A stretch of DNA of 21,713 nucleotides from Candidatus Pelearchaeum sp. (lineage in GTDB: Archaea; Thermoproteota; Nitrososphaeria_A; Caldarchaeales; Caldarchaeaceae), in contig WAQC01000119.1 of NCBI GenBank assembly GCA_015520425.1, positions 1-21,713 on the forward strand. Direction: 5' to 3'. Of this stretch, positions 1-7,104 are shown piece after piece. The notes under the pieces were generated by a model, which worked only from the letters and a program-made list of their open reading frames with translations, was not told where the DNA came from and made no database searches. Every line of letters starts with the position of its first letter. Within the stretch, counting starts at the first letter, position 1. The translations under genes were made by a program, and so were the position numbers.

Positions 1-1407
1 GTGGAGCGGGGTAGGGATAAGCCCCTTCTAAACTTACTATCCCAAACACTAGGCTTACGCTATGTTAGATTGGCGAAGCTGGCTATACTTATATACCTAA
101 TACTCATGAGCTCCTTCTTGGCTCTGCTTCTGGGAGAGCTTATAGTAGCGCATCCATCCATGCCTTTCACGTTGTTCTCATTCACGATAGCCGCAGCCAT
201 AATGAGCTTCTACATAGCCAGATTTAAGACAGGTTTCATGGCATCTCTTATTGCTGCCATTTTACTCGGAGGGTTGGGGTCAATCATAAGCCTTTACTGG
301 GAATACTCCATAGGTAGCGCTGCAGCCAATATACTACAACCGACATTAGGAGGAGAAACGCAGCTCATGGCGGCGTGGTTCATCATACTTACGGCTCTCG
401 TGATAGCACCAGCCACTCATCAAAAATCGCGACAGTTCAAAAATCATCTAACATATTTACTCGCGATAACTACTATCCCAATCTTAATGCTCATAATCCT
501 TGGAATAGGAATAACCCCAATATCAGGAGAATTAATCTCTGCACCATATTTGGCAACACCCGCTATTGGCGGGCTTGTAATAAAAGAGGTTGCCGACGTA
601 GGGGAAGAGGCTGTCAGTATTATGATGCCGCCAGCTATTCTCGCTCTCTTACTGATTTTAGCGGCAGCAATAGCAAACCCAATATCATCTCTTCAAAATA
701 GTAATGGAGTAATCATCATTTCACGGACTGCGCGAAATATCGCGCTCATCGTCGGTATTGTCTTCACTGTAATAGTCGCAACGCAAGAAGTGTCGGAGAT
801 AGGTTTGTCTCCTCTGATTAATGGTATTGTGAAGTTGCTCGCGCCCATATTTGGCGAAGTAGCCAAACAAGCCCTAGAGCTTCTCTACTACATGATTCTC
901 TTCTTCATAGTTTTCACCGCGCTCTTAACAGCTACATCAACCTGGTATAACACGCTCACGCCGTTAGATAGGAGTAACAAGTCAGCTCTGCGGGGAGAAG
1001 CCTCACTAGTCCTAATGGTTTTGCCTGCATTAGCAATAGCGCTAACAAGCCCGTGGCCTATTCTATGGCTTCTCTTCGGGTCGGCCAACCTCATACTGTT
1101 TGGGCTTATAGTCCTCTTAGGAGCAGTGCATAGAGGTGGGAGGGGCTTATTCCTTCTTGGGCTGGCCGTGATGGCGATAGCCCTCGCGGGGGCTACATGG
1201 GTAGCCCTAGCTCTCTTGGCCTCTATTAGCCTATCCCTCCCCTTCACCGAGCAGGCCGCTGAGAGCATAACATTCTTCGGCTTAAAGCCCTTCTTGGCGG
1301 CTAACAGCGCCCTACTAGCCATAACGCTCATCTTAGCAGCTATCGCGATATCCGTCGCGGCTAGTATGGTGAGGGCTTATCTTATGCGTAAGGCGTATGC
1401 TGCTTGA
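1..1407 (+). CDS. CstA-family carbon starvation/peptide transporter, 5' part outside the window
   Basis: This is a polytopic inner-membrane protein with about ten hydrophobic segments in the 468 visible residues. It reads like the middle and end of CstA, the family of putative peptide/pyruvate symporters. A QTLG...RLAKL stretch precedes a hydrophobic segment, and FTIAAAIMSFYIARFKTG matches the family's membrane helix followed by a basic loop. A helix ending in ANPISSLQNSNG sits where CstA has its conserved small-residue/SGT loop. Near the C-terminus, FTALLTATSTWYN and WPILWLLFGSANLILFG match the family's LLTTLDTATR and W-LFG-NQ-LA blocks. The conserved N-terminal CstA region is absent. The GTG at base 1 is therefore probably internal and the gene probably begins upstream. 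The sequence is divergent, so the family call is moderate and the substrate unknown. It ends 27 bases before rpsL on the same strand. Confidence 0.6.
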   Translation: MERGRDKPLLNLLSQTLGLRYVRLAKLAILIYLILMSSFLALLLGELIVAHPSMPFTLFSFTIAAAIMSFYIARFKTGFMASLIAAILLGGLGSIISLYWEYSIGSAAANILQPTLGGETQLMAAWFIILTALVIAPATHQKSRQFKNHLTYLLAITTIPILMLIILGIGITPISGELISAPYLATPAIGGLVIKEVADVGEEAVSIMMPPAILALLLILAAAIANPISSLQNSNGVIIISRTARNIALIVGIVFTVIVATQEVSEIGLSPLINGIVKLLAPIFGEVAKQALELLYYMILFFIVFTALLTATSTWYNTLTPLDRSNKSALRGEASLVLMVLPALAIALTSPWPILWLLFGSANLILFGLIVLLGAVHRGGRGLFLLGLAVMAIALAGATWVALALLASISLSLPFTEQAAESITFFGLKPFLAANSALLAITLILAAIAISVAASMVRAYLMRKAYAA

Positions 1408-1434
1408 TGATGTTTATTAATAGCTGCCTACACC

Positions 1435-1890
1435 ATGCCGAGAGAGGATAGGTGCCCAGCCTTGGGTAACGGGGAATTCGCTGCAAGGCACTTGAAGGTC
1501 GTCAGGAACAGGTTTAGGTGGAGTAGTAGGAAGTATAGAATTCGGATGCTCGGTTTGAAGAAGAAGGCTGACCCCCTAGAGGGCGCCCCTATGGGCAGGG
1601 GGATAGTCATACAGAAGGTAGGGATAGAATCGCGACAGCCAAACTCAGCCGTAAGGAAGGCCGTAAGAGTCCAGCTCATAAAGAACAGCAAGGTCGTAAC
1701 CGCATTCCTACCAGGTGATGGGGCGCTTAACGTTGTTGATGAGCATGATGAGGTGCTGATAGCGGGCATAGGAGGCTCTATGGGAAAGAGCATGGGCGAC
1801 CTGCCAGGAGTAAGGTACAAGGTAATTCTTGTTAATGGTGTTCCGCTGGATAGGCTCATAACGGGAGAGGTAAAGAAACCGCGCAGATAG
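1435..1890 (+). CDS. rpsL: Small ribosomal subunit protein uS12 (archaeal S12P)
   Basis: This is the decoding-centre protein of the 30S subunit. The universal block RQPNSAVRKAVRVQL lies at about residues 63-77. The archaeal versions of the later blocks follow: VVTAFLPGDGALN, DEHDEVLIAGIGG and MGDLPGVRYKV. The C-terminus is basic (KKPRR), as usual for archaea, and the length of 151 fits archaeal S12 (about 142-150). The start is uncertain. The ATG at 1435 has no SD and lies about 19 bases after a TATA-like TTTATTAA (1413-1420). An in-frame TTG at 1462 is preceded by AGGTG seven bases away and would give a 142-residue protein with the typical N-terminus. The gene stands alone: nusA and rpl30 homologues are not upstream and rpsG is not downstream, although these usually flank it in archaea. 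Its 3' end faces the acyl-CoA dehydrogenase gene 13 bases away. Confidence 0.97.
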   Translation: MPREDRCPALGNGEFAARHLKVVRNRFRWSSRKYRIRMLGLKKKADPLEGAPMGRGIVIQKVGIESRQPNSAVRKAVRVQLIKNSKVVTAFLPGDGALNVVDEHDEVLIAGIGGSMGKSMGDLPGVRYKVILVNGVPLDRLITGEVKKPRR

Positions 1891-1903
1891 CTTTACACAT
1901 AAA

Positions 1904-3538
1904 CTAAGGAGATAGGAAACGGGTAATCAACTCACGCCCCGCATCAATCTCCCTGGATGTTAGCTCCCTATTTTCAACGAATTTCGCATAATAGAGCCTC
2001 GCCGCATTTAAGATGCTCTCATCACCCAGTTTTATTCCCATATCTGCGGTTAGTATGGTAGCTATAGCATGGCCTATTGTCTCCAGTATCCGCTTAGCAT
2101 GAAACTCTACCTCATACGCGGTCATGTGAGCTATTTTCCCTAGCGTTCCCTCAATAACCTTAAGGGCGTTCAAAGCTATCTCACTCTCACTCTCACTCAG
2201 GCCCCTCATATCGTCCAACAACGGCATGTGGGCCTTTTTCTTCACGATTGCCTCAAGCATGTCCAAAGCTTGTATGTTGCTCGTTCCCTCCCATATAGGT
2301 GTGATGAGAGCCTCGCGATGCAAACGCTCAACGGGAAACTCCTCAAGAAACCCCAACCCACCATGAAGCTCCATAGCTAGGCGCGTAACATACGCTGCAG
2401 CTTCGGCAGTTATATTCTTCGTAATGTGCGTGAGCAGGCGTGCATAATGGTAATGCTCACTATAAGGCGGAGTCTCGCTGGAGACGCTCTGAAACTCTTG
2501 GATAGCTTTAAACATGAGAGCCAAACCCCCATTTATCAGCAACTCCATCTCAAGAAGGTCATGCACAACGAGTGGGTGTTCAATTAGCTTCTTCCCAAAG
2601 GCTCTCCTAAACTGCGCATAGCCTAACGCCTCTAGAAACGCCTTACGCGCAATTCCCAGAGCACCAGCGGAGTTAGCTAGACGCGAGACCATCAAATCTT
2701 CAAGCACGTAGTAGATTCCCTTCTCCAGCTCCCCGACTGGATATGCTACTGTGTCGTTAAACTCTACCTCACCCGTTGGGACGCTCTTGGTAGCGCTCTT
2801 CAACTTAAGCCTCCTTATCGTGAAATTCGCCGAGCCGTCAGGGCGTGTACGCGGAACTAAAAAGAGACCGAGGCCTTTAACACCTGGTGGAGCGCCTTCA
2901 GGCCTAGCTGTAACCAAAGCCACGTCTGCGAGACCAGCATTACTGGCAAAATACTTCCAACCACCTGAAAGCCTCCAAGAATCGCCTGTTTTGACAGCCT
3001 TGGTAAGATTAGCTCCCAGGTCGCTTCCTCCCTGAATCTCAGTAAACCACGTAGCTCCGTACATTATAGGCTCGGCCTCACCTATCAAATGCGGGATGAA
3101 ACGCTTAAGCGCGCTATCACCATACTTGGCAAGAGCGTATGCGGTTTGTATGGTTACGGTGAGTATGCACGCTATCCCAGGGTCCGAGACTAGATATATC
3201 GCCGCGAAGTGCTCATGCCAGCTACCGCCTTTGAAAGGTGGTTGATTAACCTTATACTCATGCATAAGCTTCTCAAGAACCCAACGCTGGGCTGGGTCAA
3301 GAAGAACCGCATCAACACGCTCACCCCTAATGCTCCACATAACATGCAGCGGGTTTGCCAGCTTATCCACATAATCAGCAACCTCATAAAGCTCCCCACC
3401 AGCGAAAGCGCCCAGCGATGATAAGTCAGGCGTCTTCTTAAGAAAATGTCTGAGAGTCAGCTTGAGGGGCTCATCAACTTCATAAACATTAGTCCCATAC
3501 ACGCTTGAGATATGATGATAGACGCTCCCCTGCGTCAT
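1904..3538 (-). CDS. Acyl-CoA dehydrogenase, AidB/ACAD11-like
   Basis: This is a flavoprotein of 544 residues that should oxidise an acyl-CoA thioester to the enoyl-CoA and pass electrons to an ETF. The FAD-binding block WFTEIQGGSDLGAN is at residues 164-177, matching the AidB form (TE.QGGSD) rather than the short-chain dehydrogenases. The middle beta domain covers about 160-265. The C-terminal helical domain holds RRAFGKKLIEHPLV (311-324) and LHGGLGFLEEFPVERLHRE (391-409). WEGTSNIQALDML (416-428) carries the glutamate used as catalytic base in medium-chain enzymes. The extension of about 115 residues after that motif is typical of AidB-like members, which are longer than the usual 380. The substrate cannot be read from the sequence; a branched-chain or medium/long acyl-CoA is possible. 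Transcription converges on rpsL. The three repeated CTCACT units at 2180-2197 encode SESESE in a linker. Confidence 0.9.
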   Translation of the reverse strand: MTQGSVYHHISSVYGTNVYEVDEPLKLTLRHFLKKTPDLSSLGAFAGGELYEVADYVDKLANPLHVMWSIRGERVDAVLLDPAQRWVLEKLMHEYKVNQPPFKGGSWHEHFAAIYLVSDPGIACILTVTIQTAYALAKYGDSALKRFIPHLIGEAEPIMYGATWFTEIQGGSDLGANLTKAVKTGDSWRLSGGWKYFASNAGLADVALVTARPEGAPPGVKGLGLFLVPRTRPDGSANFTIRRLKLKSATKSVPTGEVEFNDTVAYPVGELEKGIYYVLEDLMVSRLANSAGALGIARKAFLEALGYAQFRRAFGKKLIEHPLVVHDLLEMELLINGGLALMFKAIQEFQSVSSETPPYSEHYHYARLLTHITKNITAEAAAYVTRLAMELHGGLGFLEEFPVERLHREALITPIWEGTSNIQALDMLEAIVKKKAHMPLLDDMRGLSESESEIALNALKVIEGTLGKIAHMTAYEVEFHAKRILETIGHAIATILTADMGIKLGDESILNAARLYYAKFVENRELTSREIDAGRELITRFLSP

Positions 3539-3582
3539 AGCTGAGCTAATTAATCGTCATGATGGCTTTATCATTTTCGGCC

Positions 3583-4092
3583 CTAATAGCTGTCATCATC
3601 GTCGTCGCTGGATTCTTCTTCAGCAACTTCTTCGCTCTCTTCCAGCCATGCTTCTATAATTGATAGATAATTAGGGTCTATGTCGGGTAGATATGATTTG
3701 GTTAGGTTCTCCTTAAGAGCTACGCCGCCTACTAAGCCTGCGGTGAGCATGAATGGTAGCCATTCACGGTTTTCATTCATAAGCCTCGCAAGCTCGTCGC
3801 TATTCCTATTTTCTGATGCACGTTTAATGGAATCTGCAACACCGCCTAATGAGTGCTCAGCCTGTCTAAGCGCGCTCACACCCATATCTGTCAGCCTATA
3901 GCTAGTCCGCGAGACGAACAGGAATGAGCGCTTCTCCGCCACAGCGTAGCCATAGGACAGCATCTTATCCAATATTAGCCTAGCTTCATCCTCCCCAATC
4001 TTGGCAATATTGGCAACCCTCTGTGGTGAGTATCTGCTTTTATGAATTAAATAGAGAACCAACAACTCATTAGGGCTTAACATAATCCCCAT
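3583..4092 (-). CDS. Winged-helix DNA-binding protein with acidic C-terminal tail
   Basis: I do not recognise a named family for this 169-residue protein. Residues 5-75 have the pattern of a winged helix. LSPNELLVLYLIHKS is helix 1, YSPQRVANIAKI then GEDEARLILDKMLSYGYA is the helix-turn-helix, and RSFLFVSRTSYRLTDMG is the wing. This resembles archaeal MarR/PadR-like regulators. The middle (about 80-140) contains MNENREWLPFMLTAGLVGG, a short hydrophobic stretch that might touch the membrane or pack in a dimer. The last 20 residues are almost entirely acidic or serine (EESEEVAEEESSDDDDDSY), a tail known in some archaeal DNA-binding or nucleic-acid-mimic proteins. Two possible starts (ATG at 4092 and at 4083) differ by three residues. 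A TATA-like AATATAAG lies at about 4126-4135. The target genes are unknown. Confidence 0.75.
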   Translation of the reverse strand: MGIMLSPNELLVLYLIHKSRYSPQRVANIAKIGEDEARLILDKMLSYGYAVAEKRSFLFVSRTSYRLTDMGVSALRQAEHSLGGVADSIKRASENRNSDELARLMNENREWLPFMLTAGLVGGVALKENLTKSYLPDIDPNYLSIIEAWLEESEEVAEEESSDDDDDSY

Positions 4093-4140
4093 CTACATCA
4101 ACGTATCTCTTTTCATCAATTGCCTGCTTATATTAGTTGT

Positions 4141-4521
4141 CTAGAGTGTAGTCTGTCGTCTCATGACCTTCTTAAGAATCCTTATCTCACGTTCAAAGTC
4201 TATACGGCCATGAGTTATGAGTCCGCCACCGAATGACTTAGGTATATGCAACAACTCATGTAGTATTATGTTCTCCTTCTCAGCCTCACTCAGTTTATCA
4301 AAATTTTCCGAAATAAACTCTATCACATAGACAGGCTTCATACCCAAGCCCGTAAAGAATGCTTTTGAGGCCGAGTGTATCCTTGCATAAGTCCCGCGTG
4401 ATTGGGAACCATAACTCCGCACACATTTAACACGGTTTGTGTCTATGTAGTTGAGAGCCGCCTGCTCCACTATCTGTTTTACTCGTCTTTCCAAGTCTGG
4501 GGCTGGTTTGTAGCGTATCAT
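4141..4521 (-). CDS. Small HELLH zinc-metalloprotease-like protein
   Basis: This is a 126-residue protein whose core is ENIILHELLHIPKSFGGGL followed by a histidine (THGRIDF). The HExxH motif supplies two zinc ligands and the glutamate base. The downstream histidine in the conserved IPKSFGGGLITHG region is the natural third ligand. This pattern (HELLHIP..F.GGL..H) resembles the archaeal and phage 'putative metallopeptidase' family; no substrate is known. There is no signal peptide, so it should be cytosolic. I chose the ATG at 4521, because the methionine 12 codons upstream adds an unconserved MYYFRVWCVLGG. AGGGGGT precedes 4521 directly, a close but purine-rich SD. The gene is divergent from wtpA, with 90 bases between the two starts. 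The spacing of 48 bases to the winged-helix gene downstream permits co-transcription. Confidence 0.75.
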   Translation of the reverse strand: MIRYKPAPDLERRVKQIVEQAALNYIDTNRVKCVRSYGSQSRGTYARIHSASKAFFTGLGMKPVYVIEFISENFDKLSEAEKENIILHELLHIPKSFGGGLITHGRIDFEREIRILKKVMRRQTTL

Positions 4522-4577
4522 ACCCCCTAACACGCACCACACTCTAAAGTAGTACAACCTTATGTCAAATCCTTAAT

Positions 4578-4586
4578 GTATATTTC
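4578..4586 (+). promoter_or_regulatory. TATA box of the tungstate/molybdate operon
   Basis: GTATATTT is centred near 4582. Archaeal transcription usually starts about 25 bases after the TATA centre, giving a start near 4606. The mRNA would then begin just before the ATG at 4612, almost leaderless. Seen: the motif and the spacing. Inferred: its use. Confidence 0.45.
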
Positions 4587-4611
4587 TTGCATAGCTCCAG
4601 ACGGGATTGGA

Positions 4612-5586
4612 ATGAAAAGAATCTGGCGTATGGCTGCTGCTCTTATTCTGTTCCTACTAATAATTATAGCCGTCCTTGTCTCAACACAACAAAAAGCTGG
4701 AGAAGAGGTTAGCGTCCTCTATGCGGGCTCTCTAATATCCCTCATGGAGACCAGCATAGGACCTGCATTCATGCGTGAAACGGGTTTTAGATACTTGGGA
4801 GAGGGTCATGGGTCTATTCAAAATGCATACATGCTGATAGATGGTCAGCGTTTTCCAGATGTATTTATCAGCGCTGGTACCGAGGCTATGGAGATTCTCA
4901 TGAAGAATGAACGACCACTGGTGTCTTGGTACATAACTTTCGCAGCAGATGAAATAGTAATAGCATATAATGAGAAGAGTCCAGCGGCAGGTCTCCTTGA
5001 GAAAGCGGCGCGTAATGAGCTGTCTTGGTATGAAGTCCTATCTAGGCCCGATATACGTTTTCTCCGCACAGACCCAGAGCTTGACCCAAAGGGATATTAT
5101 ACCGTGATAATGGCGCGGCTCGCTGACATATTTTATGGAACTCCATCAATAAGTAGCTCTATTCTGAGGGGTGAGCGTAATCTGGATTTCATAAGGCCTG
5201 AGGAGGTGTTGATGACTTTGCTTGAGTCTGGTGAGGCTGATGCGGTGAGCGCCTATCTTCATGAAGCTATTGAGCGCGGGCTACCGTTTATACGGCTGCC
5301 GCCTGAGATAAGCCTAGGATACCCAGAGTTCGCAGATTTCTACAAGAAGGCTAACTACACAACCGAGAGCGGGAAGATTATAGTTGGCAAGCCCATAGTC
5401 TTTACCGTTACGATTCCAGAAACTGCGAATAACGTGGAGGGTGCGCTTGCTTTCATAAAATTCCTTCTCTCAGACGAGGCTGGAAAAATTATGGAGAAAC
5501 ACGGATTTAGGAGGATAAGGCCGCAGATACATGGGGAAGCCCCCCAGGAGATAATTAACCTACTTAAGAGGGTTAATCATGAATAG
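4612..5586 (+). CDS. wtpA: Tungstate/molybdate ABC transporter, substrate-binding protein
   Basis: This is the extracytoplasmic oxyanion receptor of the three-gene importer, about 324 residues. Basic MKRIWR is followed by a long hydrophobic segment (residues 7-27) with no lipobox cysteine, so it is probably held by an uncleaved N-terminal helix. Type II periplasmic-binding-fold motifs follow: VSVLYAGSLISLME, DVFISAGTEAMEIL, WYITFAADEIVIAYNEKSP, LRTDPELDPKGYY and GKPIVFTVTIPETANNVEGALAFIKFLLS. These match WtpA/archaeal ModA rather than bacterial ModA. The aspartate in LDPKGYY corresponds to one metal-coordinating carboxylate of WtpA. The second (Glu in FEYRSVA of relatives) appears to be Ala in SAYLHEA. 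The start at 4612 is preferred over an ATG at 4576 because the latter overlaps a TATA box (4579-4585). The permease start follows 16 bases after the stop. Confidence 0.85.
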   Translation: MKRIWRMAAALILFLLIIIAVLVSTQQKAGEEVSVLYAGSLISLMETSIGPAFMRETGFRYLGEGHGSIQNAYMLIDGQRFPDVFISAGTEAMEILMKNERPLVSWYITFAADEIVIAYNEKSPAAGLLEKAARNELSWYEVLSRPDIRFLRTDPELDPKGYYTVIMARLADIFYGTPSISSSILRGERNLDFIRPEEVLMTLLESGEADAVSAYLHEAIERGLPFIRLPPEISLGYPEFADFYKKANYTTESGKIIVGKPIVFTVTIPETANNVEGALAFIKFLLSDEAGKIMEKHGFRRIRPQIHGEAPQEIINLLKRVNHE

Positions 5587-5602
5587 CGCATAAGGAATAG
5601 CC

Positions 5603-6391
5603 TTGGCGTTCACGGCTATCTTAATAATCCTAGCATGTGTTCTCCTAATCTACATAACATTACCCATAGCTGGTGTTTTCTTCAGAGTGGATTTCTACAA
5701 CGTGGTCCAATCCTTCTCTAGGCCCCAGCTTATTTCCGCTCTCGGTCTTAGTATCCAGACTGCTACTGTTGCTACTTTCTTAGCTGCCCTAACTGGAATA
5801 CCCCTAGCGTATATCCTGGCGCGCAGTAGCTCTCGTATCTCTGACATTATCAGGGTTCTAGTAGCTCTTCCACTTGCCTTTCCTCCCCTCATAGCTGGAG
5901 CCGCGCTCCTAAACATATACGGCCTAACATCACCCATAGGTCAGCTTGTCCGCGAGCTCGGTATCCAGCTAACCCAGTCATCCATAGGCATAGTGTTGGC
6001 GCAGCTCTTCGTCTCCTCACCCTTCGTAGTCCTTTCTGCCGCGGCAGCATTTGAGAGAATTGATAGGTACTATGAATATGTCTCACGCAGCCTAGGCAAA
6101 AGCGCTGGCGAGACGTTCATGCGCGTAACCCTCCCCCTGGCTTGGCGTGGGATAGCTGCGGGGCTTATACTGGCTTGGATAAGAGCTATGGGAGAATTCG
6201 GCGCTACAGTCATGATGGCATATAACCCAAAAACAGTCTCTATACAACTCTGGGAGGATAACGCTGTAGGCGGCCTCAGCATGGCGCTACCTGGCGTCGT
6301 AGTAGTCATACTAACCACGCTCACATTATTAGCCGCGTGGGCTTGGATATCTCTTGGAAGACGAAGGGAACCCGGCTCACCACTATACTAG
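5603..6391 (+). CDS. wtpB: Tungstate/molybdate ABC transporter, permease
   Basis: This is a 262-residue membrane permease with about six transmembrane helices. The cytoplasmic loop carrying the EAA motif is at about residues 165-200 (SRSLGKSAGETFMRVTLPLA). It is followed by IRAMGEFGATVMMAYNP, the MGEFGA signature of sulfate/molybdate/tungstate permeases. The EAA loop docks on the ATPase encoded next. The start is a TTG preceded by AAGGAA five bases upstream. No ATG or GTG in this frame lies between the previous stop and the first membrane helix. It lies between wtpA (16-base gap) and the ATPase (19-base gap), so one transcript is very likely. Tungstate or molybdate would serve the pterin cofactor of archaeal oxidoreductases. 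The sequence alone cannot say which metal is preferred. Confidence 0.88.
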   Translation: MAFTAILIILACVLLIYITLPIAGVFFRVDFYNVVQSFSRPQLISALGLSIQTATVATFLAALTGIPLAYILARSSSRISDIIRVLVALPLAFPPLIAGAALLNIYGLTSPIGQLVRELGIQLTQSSIGIVLAQLFVSSPFVVLSAAAAFERIDRYYEYVSRSLGKSAGETFMRVTLPLAWRGIAAGLILAWIRAMGEFGATVMMAYNPKTVSIQLWEDNAVGGLSMALPGVVVVILTTLTLLAAWAWISLGRRREPGSPLY

Positions 6392-6401
6392 AAAATACTA
6401 C

Positions 6402-6407
6402 GGTGAT
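6402..6407 (+). promoter_or_regulatory. Shine-Dalgarno GGTGAT fixing the ATPase start
   Basis: GGTGAT lies three bases before the ATG at 6411. The same hexamer precedes the saccharopine-dehydrogenase-family gene on the other strand (17479-17484). It is complementary to the archaeal 16S 3' end (ATCACC). It selects 6411 over an earlier in-frame ATG at 6354, which would overlap the permease end. Confidence 0.7.
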
Positions 6408-6410
6408 TTT

Positions 6411-7103
6411 ATGCTCGTATTACGTAATGTTGTTAAGCATGTCGGTAGGTTCACGCTAGGGCCAGTAAGCCTTGAGGTCGGTGACGAGACGCTGGTGGTG
6501 CTTGGCGTTAATGGGGCTGGAAAGACCACACTCCTAAACCTCATAGCAGGGATACTGGAGCCAGATGATGGGGAAATCATACTTAATGACCATCTCCTCA
6601 ACGGAGAGCCAATAGAGAGGCGGGGAGTGGGATACATCTTCCAACGGCCGTATCTATTTCCACACATGAGTGTGAAAGAGAATATAGAGTATGGCCTGAG
6701 GCGTGGTGAAGAAAATAATAGTGAGAAGTTTCATTATGTAGTGTCGTTATTGGGCATAGAGAATATACTAGACCGTGATGTGCATGGCCTAAGTGGGGGA
6801 GAGGCTCAGAAAGTCGCTCTTGCCCGCGCTCTTGTTTCAACACCTAAGATATTGCTACTTGACGAGCCGCTAGTCCATCTAGACGCTGTTGCGAGACGCG
6901 AATTGCTGTATGAGCTTAAGAATGTACTAAAAGAGCTTAAAATCCCGAAGATATACGTAACTCATGAAGCGCGTGAAGCGCGTGTGGTAGCGGATAGGAT
7001 AGCTGTATTGGATTCTGGGAAGATTGTTGAAGAAGGGAGTAGGGAGGAGCTTCTTAAAAATCCAAAAACCAGCTATCTAAAGCGATTTCTGGAGGAAGAG
7101 TAG
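6411..7103 (+). CDS. wtpC: Tungstate/molybdate ABC transporter, ATP-binding protein
   Basis: This is an ABC ATPase of 230 residues that powers the importer from the cytosolic side. Walker A is GVNGAGKT (32-39) and the Q-loop is YIFQRPYLFPHM (75-86). The signature is LSGGEAQKVALARA (127-140), Walker B is ILLLDEP (147-153) and the H-loop is VTHEAREA (183-190). The protein stops soon after the nucleotide-binding domain. The C-terminal TOBE/regulatory domain of longer ModC/WtpC proteins (about 340-360 residues) is missing, so direct oxyanion feedback through that domain is not expected. A tandem nine-base repeat (6966-6983) encodes EAREAR beside the H-loop. The stop is one base from the stop of the oppositely oriented pantoate kinase gene, leaving no room for a separate terminator between them. 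Confidence 0.88.
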   Translation: MLVLRNVVKHVGRFTLGPVSLEVGDETLVVLGVNGAGKTTLLNLIAGILEPDDGEIILNDHLLNGEPIERRGVGYIFQRPYLFPHMSVKENIEYGLRRGEENNSEKFHYVVSLLGIENILDRDVHGLSGGEAQKVALARALVSTPKILLLDEPLVHLDAVARRELLYELKNVLKELKIPKIYVTHEAREARVVADRIAVLDSGKIVEEGSREELLKNPKTSYLKRFLEEE

Positions 7104-7104
7104 G

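Noticed and set aside
888..1331. 147-codon minus-strand frame opposite the CstA-like gene
   Set aside because: The plus strand encodes conserved membrane helices. The antisense translation is a Ser/Arg/Ala-rich shadow.
2180..2197. CTCACT repeated three times
   Set aside because: It encodes SESESE in a linker of the acyl-CoA dehydrogenase and is too short to be a functional repeat array.
6966..6983. Nine-base tandem repeat GAAGCGCGT
   Set aside because: It encodes EAREAR after the ATPase H-loop and keeps the frame; ordinary coding sequence.
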